64,000 nucleotides of DNA, from assembly GCA_024138015.1 (NCBI GenBank), contig JAMXBB010000007.1:90981925-91045924 (forward strand). The letters are read 5' to 3'. The translations under genes and the position numbers were made by a program. The DNA comes from Lumnitzera littorea. Lineage: Eukaryota; Streptophyta; Magnoliopsida; Myrtales; Combretaceae. The notes under the pieces are model-generated. The model saw nothing but the letters and a program-made list of their open reading frames with translations. It made no database searches and was not told where the DNA came from. Shown piece after piece: positions 12,291 through 23,279 of this stretch. Each line of letters opens with the position of its first letter. Position 1 is the stretch's first letter.

Positions 12291-13394
12291 CATTTATTTT
12301 GTTTGATAAATGCATTCGAGGATCAATTAACATGAATATACATTAGTTCCTTAGTAAACATCTACTTATAAGAAATGACCATACATGAAACAAACCATCT
12401 CCATGTCAACATCAACATAATAATTGGCAATTTGAATATTACATTTATTACATTACCGATTTCTACATATCAAGAGTCTTAATCAATGAATCTTTCCAAA
12501 ATACAGAAAAACAACATCAAGATACAAGTCTTAGTACATTTTTCAAATCAACAGAAATTCACTTCAAAACTAGTACATCAACTCTACCATATAGAGGTTT
12601 CCTCACTACAAGCCACTCCAAAATACAAAAAAGTTAGAAAAGCATAATTCAACAAAGTCCATACATCTCCTATCTATACCTAGCTTCCAATAATGATACG
12701 GATCCATGGATAAACATACAACAACTAATATCATGCAACTAGGGGTAGGTCCGAACTACGAGATGGTTTGAAGAATAAATGGTAATTAAAGGTTGAGTAA
12801 AAGTTTGTGTACATCGACGGTGGATATGATGTATCAACACCTCACACAAGTTTAAGTCACACTTGATATTACACACAAGTGTGGTCAGAGAGCACTCGCC
12901 ATTAATCCACATTCACAATAGATTAAATAAGAGTAAATGGGAGTAAGCAAAGGATACTTAGCTTACAAAAGAAAAAAGTGTCTAAAATTCAATTGTTAGT
13001 AACTATCATGGCTATTATCTATTATAATTATAGCAAGTCCTAGGTATATGTAAATTACAAAAGAATTCCTACTAAAGAGAAAAAAAAAAGGAATAAATTA
13101 TAAGGGTAAAGTCATAATTAGACAAAAAGGGATATTCGAGTACAAGTAGGATAGTACGGATGTTAGAAAATGGGGCATGCAACAACTGTCCATACTGTGG
13201 TCCTAATGATGCTGTTTACTAAGCAAATTAGGTCGAGGTTAGGTGCTTGGTAACTCAAATGTTCTAAATTAAAGAAGGATTAGTTTAAGAGGTGGCCTAC
13301 TGTCTAGTTGGCTTAAGATCGAGGTAAGCTTAGCCTTGGCAATGTATTAGTTTGGTAACAAGTGGGTCGATGCTTCACCTTAGACTGATGTATT
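12291..13394. other. Non-coding repeat DNA between elements A and B
   Basis: No coding frame was recognised. It should contain the lost 5' end of A and the 3' end of B, and it has the AT-rich composition of the nearby LTRs. I could not find the expected LTR termini, primer site or purine tract, so no boundary is assigned. Confidence 0.35.
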
Positions 13395-16300
13395 GTGAAG
13401 GGGTTGATTCAACAATATGTTGGTCACCTCAAGAGTCTCTTTAATAAGATAGAGAGTAGAGTAATGCGACGGGTTAGACTGGAGAAAGGATCGTTCTTCA
13501 AAGTTCAACTCCCCTTAGATAGCTCGGTGAAACATATAGCTGAGTCCTTGAGCTCGAGAGTAAGTAATTGGTCCATGATCTCTATCATCCCCTCCAAGTT
13601 GTATGAGATTTGGGATCAAATTTAGCTCGGCTGCTTGTTGCTCTTCTTCTAGAACATATGTATGGAGGTCGACAATGTTAAAGGAATCTAAGACCTATAG
13701 GCATTAAGATTGATCCTTTTTAGCACTATAAACGGTCCATCGGCTCTTAGAGATAACTTGCTCTTCCTCAAATTTGAAAATCAATCCTTACTAAAGTGAA
13801 TCTAGTCCAAATCACCTAGTTGAAATTCTCTATCCTTCTATCCTAAGCCTCGTCTCTCGAGCTTAGTAATAGCTCGGTTTAGATGTTTTATAACCTTCTG
13901 GTGCATTGCTTTAATGGCCTTAAATCTTTCTATAGCAAATTGATCATCATTCTGGCTTGGAAGGGGTACTTAGTCTAGTGGAAGCTTAGGGTTTATTCCA
14001 TAGGCGATCTCAAATGACTACACATTAGTGACACTATTGGCAATCCTATTATAGGCGAGCTCAATTATGGGTAGGCAAAGATCCCAATCAGCCATGTTTC
14101 GACCAACAACAACTCGAAGTAAAGTTCCCATAGTTCTATTGATAACCTCTATCTGTCTGTTCGTCTATGGATGGTAAGACGTACTGAAGAACAATTTAGT
14201 TCCCATTTACTTCCATAAGGTCCTCCAAAAGTAGCTCATGAATTTCAAGTCTTGGTCTGAAACAATGGTCCTAAGCACTCCATGAAGTTTAATGACCTCC
14301 TACAAGAAAATAAAAGAGAACCAAAGCATTGTTAGTCTTAAAACAGGGTACCAAGTACTAAATCTGTCCATAACCATCATGATGGAGTCCTTCTCTCAAG
14401 ACGTCTTCAGCAATCCTAACATAAATTTCATATTCAGCTCGGACCATGGTTTGGTTAGGTTCAGTCAAGGTAAATATTGCCCTTGCTCGACTCAGCTCAT
14501 TGCCCTCCTACAAGTAGCATACCTTTCTAATACAGCTTAGACATCTCTCATCATCCTTGGCTAAAATAATCTAAAGACTAATACCTCATAAGCTTAGTAC
14601 TAGCCAAAATGTCCAAGCAATCCTCCATCATATGCTTCATATACTAGCAGTTATCAATAGGTCAGGATACACAATCTCTTCTTATGGAATAAGTATCCAT
14701 CCTCCTTGTGATAGTCATCAAGCATTCAGCCTTCTTCACATCTTACATAGATGGGTCCAAAGTATGGATCCTCAACATATAAACCCTTAATCATAGAAAA
14801 CCCCAGTGATTGGGTCTATAGTTGAGTCAAGAGGGTATGTTATCTTGATAGGGCATCAACCACTACATTGTTCTTGTCATTCTTGTACTTAACAATATAA
14901 GAAAATCCTTCCATAAACTTAACCCACATGGCTTGTCATCAAGACAACTTGGGTTAGTTCTTCAAATATCTTAAAGATATATGATTAATGTAGATTACAA
15001 ATTCTTTGGGTAGCAAATAATGTTGCCATACAGTCAAGGCATAGATTAAGAAGTAAAACTCCTTATCATAAATAGGACAGTTGAGTATAGCTCCTCTAAG
15101 CTTTTTATTGAAGTAAGCAATAGGTCGGCCTTCCTGCATCAGCATAACACCTATGCCTAGTCCGGATGCATCACACTCCACTTCAAAACTTTGTCGAAGC
15201 TCGATAGAGTTAAGACAAGGTGGTAGTCAACTTCTCCTCAGCCTCTTCAAAACTCTTTTATTCCTTCTCTCCCTACCTGAACTCTACATTTTTCTTTATT
15301 AGCTTAGTGAGTAAGACCATAATAGTACTAAAGTTACTTATGAACCGGCAATAGAATGATGCTAAGTAGTAGAAGCTTCATATGTCAATTGAATAGGTCA
15401 ACACAAGCCATTAGGTAATCGCTCATATCTTCTCATCAACAACTTAAATGCTACCACCACTCATAAAAAATCCCAAAAAGATTACCTTAAGTCAGTAGTA
15501 AGTTGCATTTCTTTAGATTAGCATAAAGCTTCTCAACTTAAAGTTTTGAGAAAACAGCTCAAAGATGCTTTCGGTAGTTTCTAGGTTAAGAATATAAACA
15601 AGAATATCATCAAAATACATGATGACAAACTTTCCAATGAGTTCTCAGAGTACATGGTTCATCAGTCGCATGAACGTGCTTACGGCATTTGATAGTCCAA
15701 ATGACATCACAAGCCATTCATACAATCTATGGCAGGTCTTAAATGCAATTTTTCATTCATCTCCCTCCCGCATTCAAATTGATAGTATTTAGATTTAAGG
15801 TCAATCTTAGAGAATATTCTTGCTCTATCCAACTCATCAAGCATGTCATCAAGTGTTGGTATTAGATAACTGTACTTGATGGTAATGTGATTAATTACTC
15901 AGCTATTTATACACATTCACTAGGTCCCATCCTTCTTTAGCACCAACAGAGCTAGTATGGTACATGGGCTAAGAGACTCTTATACATACCCTCTCTTAAT
16001 CAGCTCATCTACCTACCTCTATAGCTTGACAACTTATTTAAGATTTAGCCTATAGGTAACCTTGTTTGGCAGAGCGGATCTTGCCTACAAGTCTATCACA
16101 TGTTCAATGCCTCGGATAGGAGGTAGACCTTCAGCAATTCACGTAGGAATAGGTTAGCAAACTCATCCACTAAGGACTTCATCTTAGTAGGTAATAGTTC
16201 ATGTGATCCTCTCATCTTGAGCAATCTTCTGACCAACAAATAAGTTGACTCTAGCTTCATTTCCTTCTTCAGCTTAACTCAGGTTATCATTAAAGCCTCT

Positions 16301-18091
16301 TTCTTTAGAATTTAACTCAGTTGAGTTTACACATTTTTAACTTGTTTAGTAATCATAAGGCTTAGCTTTACCTTCCTACCTTCATACTCTAGGGAACATG
16401 TGTTCTTCCTTCCATCATATATCACATTTTAGGCAAACAACTGTGGTTGTCCACGAGAAATATGGGACATACTCATGGGTAACACATCATAGAGCACTTA
16501 ATCTCAATAGTTTCCAATACTAATCAAGAAATATGGGACATACTCATAGGTAACACATCACAGAGCACTTCATCTCAATAGTTTCCAATACTAATCGGTA
16601 TGGTCACTTATTTATTTACTTGTAGGGCTCCCTTGATACTAAGTCAGTGTAATTTATAAGGCTTAGCCAATAACTTCATTTGTTGGACCATGAAAGCTGA
16701 TTCTACATTGATACAGCTACTACATTGATACAACTACTACTATCAACAATCAATGTACAGAATGGCCCATTCACCTTACAGCCAATGTAGAACAAATTCT
16801 TTCGTTGTTCATCTTCTGGTGCTAGGCTCACACTCATCGCTCACCTCAATACTATGGTTATAGGCATAAAATTACCTTCCCCATTATAGATAATCTCCTC
16901 CTCCTTAGACAGCTCACTTGTCTGGTATTTTTTAGCTCTTCCACTACCTCATCAGTACTGTCTACCTCAATGGCCAGCACTTCTCCTCTTATCACTATTG
17001 TTCTTCTATTTAGGACACTACAAAACTATGTGTCCAAACCCTTGACACTTGAAGCACTTAATCTCACTCATCTTTCTTCCTAAGCTGTAGCCTTTCTTAA
17101 ACTTCCTTAGGATCTCCTTCTCTTCTGCTTAGGTAGTTTGAGTAGATTAGACTTCAATAACTTTACTAAGTTCCAATTGCATAAGTCTACTTAGAACAAG
17201 TTGGCTAGTAATATGTTGGTTGATAGGAGCTCAAAATCTTCTTGCTTTACACCTCTCAATTCTTTAGGTAGCTCGGATAGCTTCATCAAGTGAACTAATA
17301 TCCGTAGTCTTCAAAATATCTCCAATCTCGTACTTTAACCTACTAATGAATTAGGACACAATTTGGTCTTTAGGCTTGGCAACTTCACAATTGATCATTA
17401 ACATCTATAACTCCTTTACGTAAGCGTCAACACTTAATCGTCCTTGCCTCAACTCCTATAACCTTTTGAATGTGTCTTGCAAATAATAGCTTGAAACAAA
17501 TCTTTATCTCATGACTCTTGTCATTTCATCCCAATGTCTAACTTTACGTTCTCTTTCTCTTCTGTGGGTGGATTGTAGATTCTTCCACTACAGGGTAGCA
17601 TACTAGTAAACTCCAATACAATAAGTCTGACCTTAGTGTTATTAGGTTCCTCGTGACATTTAAATTGATTCTCAATCTTATCTATCAAGTCTAGGTAGTC
17701 CCCAGTATCACCACTCCTAAAAAACTAGTGATATATATCATCAACCCTTCTCCTCTAGGAGCTTGGACATTCCTTTCCTTTAGTTCATAATACTCCTTCG
17801 CTTCATCACCTACTTCCTAATCTTCCTCTTTGATCTCTTTTAACACTAGTTTGTGTTTAGCAACTCTACCTACTCCTCTAACTTAATGTAGTCAAATTGG
17901 GGCATTAGCTTGGACGTAGAGGTCATTACCTCTCTCAAGCTGTTCTTTAGCTCATCCTCTATAGGGATCATTTTGGGCTCGTTGCCTACCTTTATTTATG
18001 GTAATTACCAGACTAACCACCTAGTCAATAAGTTTATCTAGTAGGTCATTTGCAAACTGGGGTATGGAACTTCCTTGTTGACTTTAGCCAT
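13395..18091 (-). pseudogene. Ty3/gypsy gag-pol relic, element B
   Basis: Minus strand, high to low coordinates. Gag begins at an ATG at 18,091-18,089 (MAKVNKEVPYP). Capsid-like sequence AYVKEL near 17,420 precedes a zinc knuckle CFKCQGFGHIVL*C near 17,060-17,015, with the spacing kept but a stop inside. Reverse transcriptase lies at about 16,100-15,300 with the active site kept as YFDD near 15,615. RNase H is at 15,181-14,954 and keeps DASG. Integrase runs from about 14,850 to 13,640 with HPS.DEQTDREVINRTMGTLL near 14,150. The tail at 13,600-13,400 has DHGPITYSRAQ, like the GPMTRAR motif ending many plant Ty3/gypsy integrases. Stops interrupt most domains. Its gag and integrase resemble those of element E, so they belong to one family. 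A 71-bp tandem duplication lies in the protease-side region at 16,456-16,597. Confidence 0.8.
16456..16597. repeat. 71-bp tandem duplication inside element B
   Basis: AGAAATATGGGACATACTCA begins at 16,456 and again at 16,527. Both units run through GGTAACACATCA and end in TTTCCAATACTAATC with few differences. It is a local duplication after insertion, since no equivalent was seen in elements C or E. Confidence 0.8.
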
Positions 18092-19640
18092 TTTGAGCGC
18101 TACTCCCTTAGTTACCTAAAGTTCTTTAAACATTAGAATCGAACATGGTTATCTATTACAAGAGATTAACAGTTGAAACATAATTCATAGTTCTTCCCAC
18201 AATTTACAATGATAGAACAACACTTAACACTCCTATAGCTATTACAACCACATATGATGAACTAATTAAACACACACTCTATTTCACAAACAAGAAACAA
18301 GGGAAAACAGAGTATTAAATTTCTTTATTATTAAACACTCTTCAAACACTCACAATAACTACGAATAATTTCTAAAACACACTTACAACAGTAGTAAGAG
18401 GTATTGTGTTCACCACTTCTATAAGTTATGCACTAATTGAAAAAATTAGCTCCTTTTTAAAATAGTGGAATCAATATACTACTAATTGATCAACCTTGCA
18501 AATTTTGATAAAAGACTTATGGAAACTGTGAAAACTTTGGCAAGCATACCGATCAATTAATAGTATAGGGTGAGCTCGAAGGTCATATTTCCCAAAAGAA
18601 TAGTATGCTAGCTCTCGACCATTTTAGTACTATTCATATCTAGGTAAGCCAAATAAAATTTAATTCTTTTATTAAACAAAACTCAATAACTAGCTTAATG
18701 TAGATAAATAAGAGATTCCAACACCAAAAGGATAAAGATATGATTTCTATTAGACTATCTAAATCTAAGAACAACTCCTAATTTAACAAAGCACGAGATT
18801 CCAATACTCCAACAATTACAATTAAGAACCAAGTAAATGAATCAATAAGAGGCATGATGTTTGAGTTCTTCTACTATTCATATGCACCTAGCTTAAAGAT
18901 TGATTCCAAAAGTGTAATTTTAATTGAATCAGCATGTATCAACAATTAATCCAAGTTAAACAAGTATGGAAATGGCTAGAAATTATGCTTCACACATAAT
19001 CCCAATCTACATACATTCCTTCACAAGTGAAATACATGCTCAATGCTTGGAACTCATAACCCGTGTAACATACAATCACAATAAACAACACAAACACCAA
19101 ATATTAATCCATTAACATTAAAAGATTCATAATCTTCATGAAGTCAATAGGATTACAAAGTTAAACAACATCCCAAAACAACAAGAAATCGGGTAAAGAA
19201 AGAAATCACCTAACAAGAGGAGTTCCAATCTTCAATCCATGTTGGAATGATGTTTTTCATCCATCTCAAGGTTGGAATCTACCAAAACTAACTTAATCTA
19301 AGCTAAATCTAACCTAAAATAATTTAGGAAGGTGAAACCCTAAAAACCTTAAAGAGAAAAGAAGAAAGGAAGTCAAAAAAGAAAGAAAATCACGTCCCCA
19401 AATGAGCTGCAAATTGCAGCTTTTTATATCAAGAGGGTACCATCTTGATGGTACTACTAGCACCGTCAAGATGGTATGTTCCATTCTTTGTTATACTTAC
19501 AAAGGTTCTGTTCTAAACATTAGCTTGCTGGTAGCTGGAATTACCATCAAGCCAATAGTTCTTACTCCACGTCTTTATTTATTTATTTATTTTTGGGCTT
19601 CTCATGTGAGGGCATCGTAGCCTTGGTCACTAGGTGAAAA
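18092..19640 (-). repeat. 5' leader and LTR-like flank of element B
   Basis: Non-coding DNA directly upstream (minus strand) of the B gag start. Read on the minus strand, a TATA-like GATATAAAAA is at about 19,430-19,421. It sits between two palindromes: AGCTGCAA-A-TTGCAGCT (19,406-19,422) and GTACCATC-TT-GATGGTAC (19,437-19,454). A GTAAGAACTATTGGCTTGATG block (minus strand, about 19,566-19,546) also occurs near 2,495. This arrangement fits a U3 promoter. I could not define TG/CA ends, a primer binding site or target duplication, so the LTR call is inferred. Confidence 0.45.
19437..19454. promoter_or_regulatory. Perfect palindrome next to LTR TATA-like site
   Basis: GTACCATC TT GATGGTAC is an 8-bp perfect inverted repeat with a two-base centre. 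A partial third copy, CCGTCAAGATGGTA, follows at 19,463-19,476. It lies immediately upstream of the minus-strand TATA-like site at 19,421-19,430. Confidence 0.6.
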
Positions 19641-22055
19641 TTATTTGGTCTTCCTTCCTTTGCCTTTCTCTTTTAGCTTCTTAGCAGTTGAGTCAATGTG
19701 TTAGGCGACTTATTGGTAAATCTATTGGAGGGACTAAGCTCTTATTCTTGCTTCTAGATCTTCTTAGTCAATTGAAGGCATCGAGGTATGATCAAAGGCC
19801 AACTTAGGGTTAAAATTGTAGACAACCCCAAATGAGGCATGTCCAGTATTGGCATCTACAGATCTATTGTAAGCAAACTCTACTACAAGGAAGCAGACAT
19901 CCTAGTCAGCTAAGTTCTTTCCCATTGCAACTTAAAACAGTGATCCTAGGATGTGATTGACAACCTTTGCTTGGCTATTGATTTAGGGATGACAAGAAAA
20001 ACTAGACAATAATTTGGTTCCCATTTGATGCTAGAGAGTTCTCTAGAAATGACTTAGGAATTTTGGATCATAGCCTAACACTACATTATTCAGCACTCTG
20101 TGCAAGCTAGCAATTTCCTACAAAAAATAATGAAGCAATAGCTAAAGAATCATTAGTTTTGGTGTAAGGTACAAAATGTGCCATCTTACTAAACTTATCT
20201 ACGACAACCATCATAAAGTCTTTGCCTCAAGCTATTCAGGGCAATCTGAGGACAAAATCCATACTGAGTTCAACCCATGGATTGGTTGAAACAGGTAGAG
20301 GCATTTCTTTCCCTTGTTTCGCTCGATTTTTTTCCTTCTTATAAATGGCACATCCTTCAATCACACAATGCACATAACATTTCATTTAGGCTAGAAGGAC
20401 CTATCATTTAGCAGTTCATATGTTCTTTCTCTAAAGTGTCTAGAGAATCCTCTACTATGTGCTTCCCTTACTAACAGTTTCCTTATTGAACAGGTCGGCA
20501 CACATAATTTGCCCACCTTGGAACAAATAACCATCTTCCACATTGTATTAATCCACTATTCTCCCTTCTCTACATTGTCTATATATATGATCAAAATGAG
20601 AATCATGTTGATATTGTTCTTTAATGCTTATAAACCCTAATAGTCTGGTCTACAACTCAACAAGAAGAACATTTATTCTTGATAAAGCATTGGCAACTAC
20701 ATTATTCTTGCTTGCTTATATTTGATGAGGAAATTAAACCATTCTAGAAATTAAATCCATTGAGCTTAGCATTTAGAAAGCTTTGATTGGCTTTGTAGGT
20801 ATCTCAAGGATTCACAACCCGTGTATATGACAAATTCCTTTGGCAGAAGATAATGTTGCCACATACGAAGAGCTTGGATTAAGGCCAAGAGTTCTTTGTC
20901 ATACACAGAATAGTTTAATCATGCTCCTCTAAGCTTTTCACTAAGATAAGCAATAAGTCAACCTTCTTACATTAACATAGCTCTAATGTGAACACCTGAC
21001 ACATCGCATTCAAGCCCAAACACTATATCAAAGTTTTGTAGAGCCAAGATTGGAGCAAAGGTTAACCTTGCTTTTACCTCTGCAAAACTCCTCTCCTCTT
21101 TCTCTTTCTATTTAAACTCCATATTCTTCTTCATTAGCTCAATTAAGGGTGCAGCTATAGTATAGAATCCTTGGATAAAACATCAATAAAAGGATGCTAA
21201 TCCGTGGAAACTCCTCACTTCCGCTCATGAAGTTAAGGTCGGCTACTCACCAATGGCTCAAACCTTCTCTTCATCAATCCTTAATCCTTCTCCATTAACC
21301 ACATAGCCTAAGAAGATCACTTCTTCCTAACAAAAACAACACTTCATGTTTTCGAACAACTTCTCTACTCGAAAAATAAAAAACAAATTAGAGATGGTCA
21401 ATGTGACTTGCCAAGTCAGTAATATAGACAAGCATGTTGTTGAAGTAGACAACGACAAACTTCCCAATCAAATTCCTCAAAATATGATTCATTAACCTCA
21501 TAAAAATGCTTAGGGTATTTGATAGGCCAAATGGCATGACTATCCACTCGTATAGGCCATGTTGGTCTCAAAGGTAATTTTCCATTCATCTTCTTGCCTC
21601 ATTCGAATATTGTGGTAACTTGATTTCAAGTCAATTTTTTTGAATACTTTAGCATTACTCAATTCATCTAATATGTCATATAACCTTGGAATAAGGTACC
21701 TATATGTGATTGTAATCTTATTCATAGCTCTACTGTCCACATACATTCGCTAAATACCATCCTTCTTTGGTCTAAGTAATGTAAGTACAGCATAAGGACT
21801 TAGACTTTCTCCAACATATCCTTTTTCCAACAATTCATTGATTTGTCTTTAGAGCTTAGTAGCTTGTTTGAGATTCATCTGCTAAGTTAGCTTATTCAAT
21901 AAGGTAGCGCTGGGTATCAAGTCAATACAATACTCTATGCTTTGGAAAAAGGGGGGTCAACCCTTCTGGTAGTTATTTTAGGAACAGGTTTGTATACTTA
22001 CCTAATAGCTTATTAACCTTTAAAGGTAGTCCAAATTGCTCCTTTAGCTTTACTA
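19641..22055 (-). pseudogene. Ty3/gypsy pol fragment, element C
   Basis: Minus-strand pol without gag. RT is clear at 21,746-21,540 (MYVDSRAMNKITITYRYLIP, then DELSNAKVFKKIDLKSSYH). The catalytic motif near 21,440 is VYFNNML, so both catalytic aspartates of the usual YxDD are asparagines. RNase H is at about 21,050-20,830. Integrase at 20,300-19,700 shows LGTKLLSSFSCHP, AKVVNHILGSL near 19,990 and FAYNRS near 19,880. It belongs to the same broad family as B and E but lacks gag and protease, ending at 22,055 beside the microsatellite. The low end stops where the B flank begins, so B may have inserted into C; this is an inference. Confidence 0.75.
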
Positions 22056-22063
22056 GTTAGCCT

Positions 22064-22242
22064 TTACACACACACACATACACACATACAAACTGTGAAT
22101 ACAACTACAAACCTATTTGAAACTTGCTTTATTTTCATATTCTCGAACATATAAATGAATTGTATATGCACGTGCGCACATACAGTTCGTTTATATGTTC
22201 GAGAACGCGTATGTACATATGCATACGGTATGTGTGTGTGTA

Positions 22243-22277
<35 letters not shown>

Positions 22278-22335
22278 ACATACATGTATGAGTGTACGTA
22301 CATGTACGAGTGTACATACATGTACAGTAAGTATT
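22064..22335. repeat. CA/TG microsatellite cluster with large inverted repeat
   Basis: A (CA)n-rich tract begins at 22,064 and a (TG)n tract runs from 22,231 to 22,276. Between them are inverted arms at 22,140-22,159 and 22,186-22,205, identical at 19 of 20 positions. It is followed by roughly 16-bp units built on ACATGTA and GAGTGTAC to about 22,325. Because CA on the left faces TG on the right, the whole segment could fold into one long hairpin. Open frames crossing it are repeat artefacts. Confidence 0.8.
22140..22205. repeat. 20-bp inverted repeat with 26-bp spacer
   Basis: The left arm TTCTCGAACATATAAATGAA matches the reverse complement of the right arm TTCGTTTATATGTTCGAGAA with a single mismatch. 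The spacer contains CACGTGCGCACA. Confidence 0.9.
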
Positions 22336-23279
22336 TATACTCAAAAATTTAGTACAACTGCTACAAATGGAAAAGACTACAAAGGGTAATGTTTAAAATA
22401 ACTATTGTATAAGGAATGTCTGAAGGGCATAAACGAAAATTCAGCAAAGTAGGCGTTTTGTACAGAAGATTCTATCATAGGGGGTTTTCGGATTGGATGG
22501 CTAGTAGTTATGTTTCTGGCAAAAGCAAACAATCTGTACAGTAAGCGTAACTGCTGCTAAATAGTTACACCAAGCTGAGCTAATTATTCAGAGTTGCTAA
22601 GCTAAGCTGATAGCTCCTTTGAGGTGAATTTAGCTTGAACGTAATCAAAGTAGCTTAGATTCAGGTTAGCTAGGTAAATGGTTGAATAGGCCGAGCTGTT
22701 GTCCAAGTGTACCTCAAGTCGATAATTGGAGACTATTGATAAATATAGGAAAGTTTGGCTCGGATAAGGCAGTAGGTCAGTAGACAGAAGTAACTTAGAC
22801 TCTTTTATTGTGGGGCATAAAGAAAGAACTCGCCTTGCCATGCTCTCTAGTACTTAGGCTTGAGCTCGAATCAGGGGTCCAATTACCTAATTCCTATTAA
22901 TAGGGGTGTCCTTAGGAATATTAATGATGTTAGGCTTGACTGCTATTGCAGGACCACCTACCTCCAGGTCTAAGTGGTGAAGTGTAAGATATAACTTCTC
23001 TACTTGCTTCCAAAAGGCAACCATGGCCTTTCCATTATCCAAAGCTACAAACTGCTCATGATTGGCTCGATGATCCATTGCTAGGGCCATCCCCTATCTT
23101 AACTAACGCATGTAAGAGAAGGCTGGGGGCTACAACCAAGGCTTAGCTAGACTAAGGAAGGCCATATCCTATGTCGGCTCTCTACCTTCCTATCTCTCCA
23201 TTAGATAAATCAACTCAACCTAGGATGGTATCCCCCGGGGACATGTATAGAGAGGAAATGGTGGTGCTGGTTCTAGTAA
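22336..23279. other. Unassigned DNA between C and LTR copy 2
   Basis: No family was recognised. Two short minus-strand open frames (22,602-22,841 and 22,887-23,090) show no motif I can name, and neither is supported as a gene. By position this could be the missing gag side of C or the low end of the next LTR. Confidence 0.35.

Noticed and set aside
22064..22389. Open frames rich in Thr-His or Val-Cys on both strands
   Set aside because: They are direct translations of the CA/TG microsatellite.
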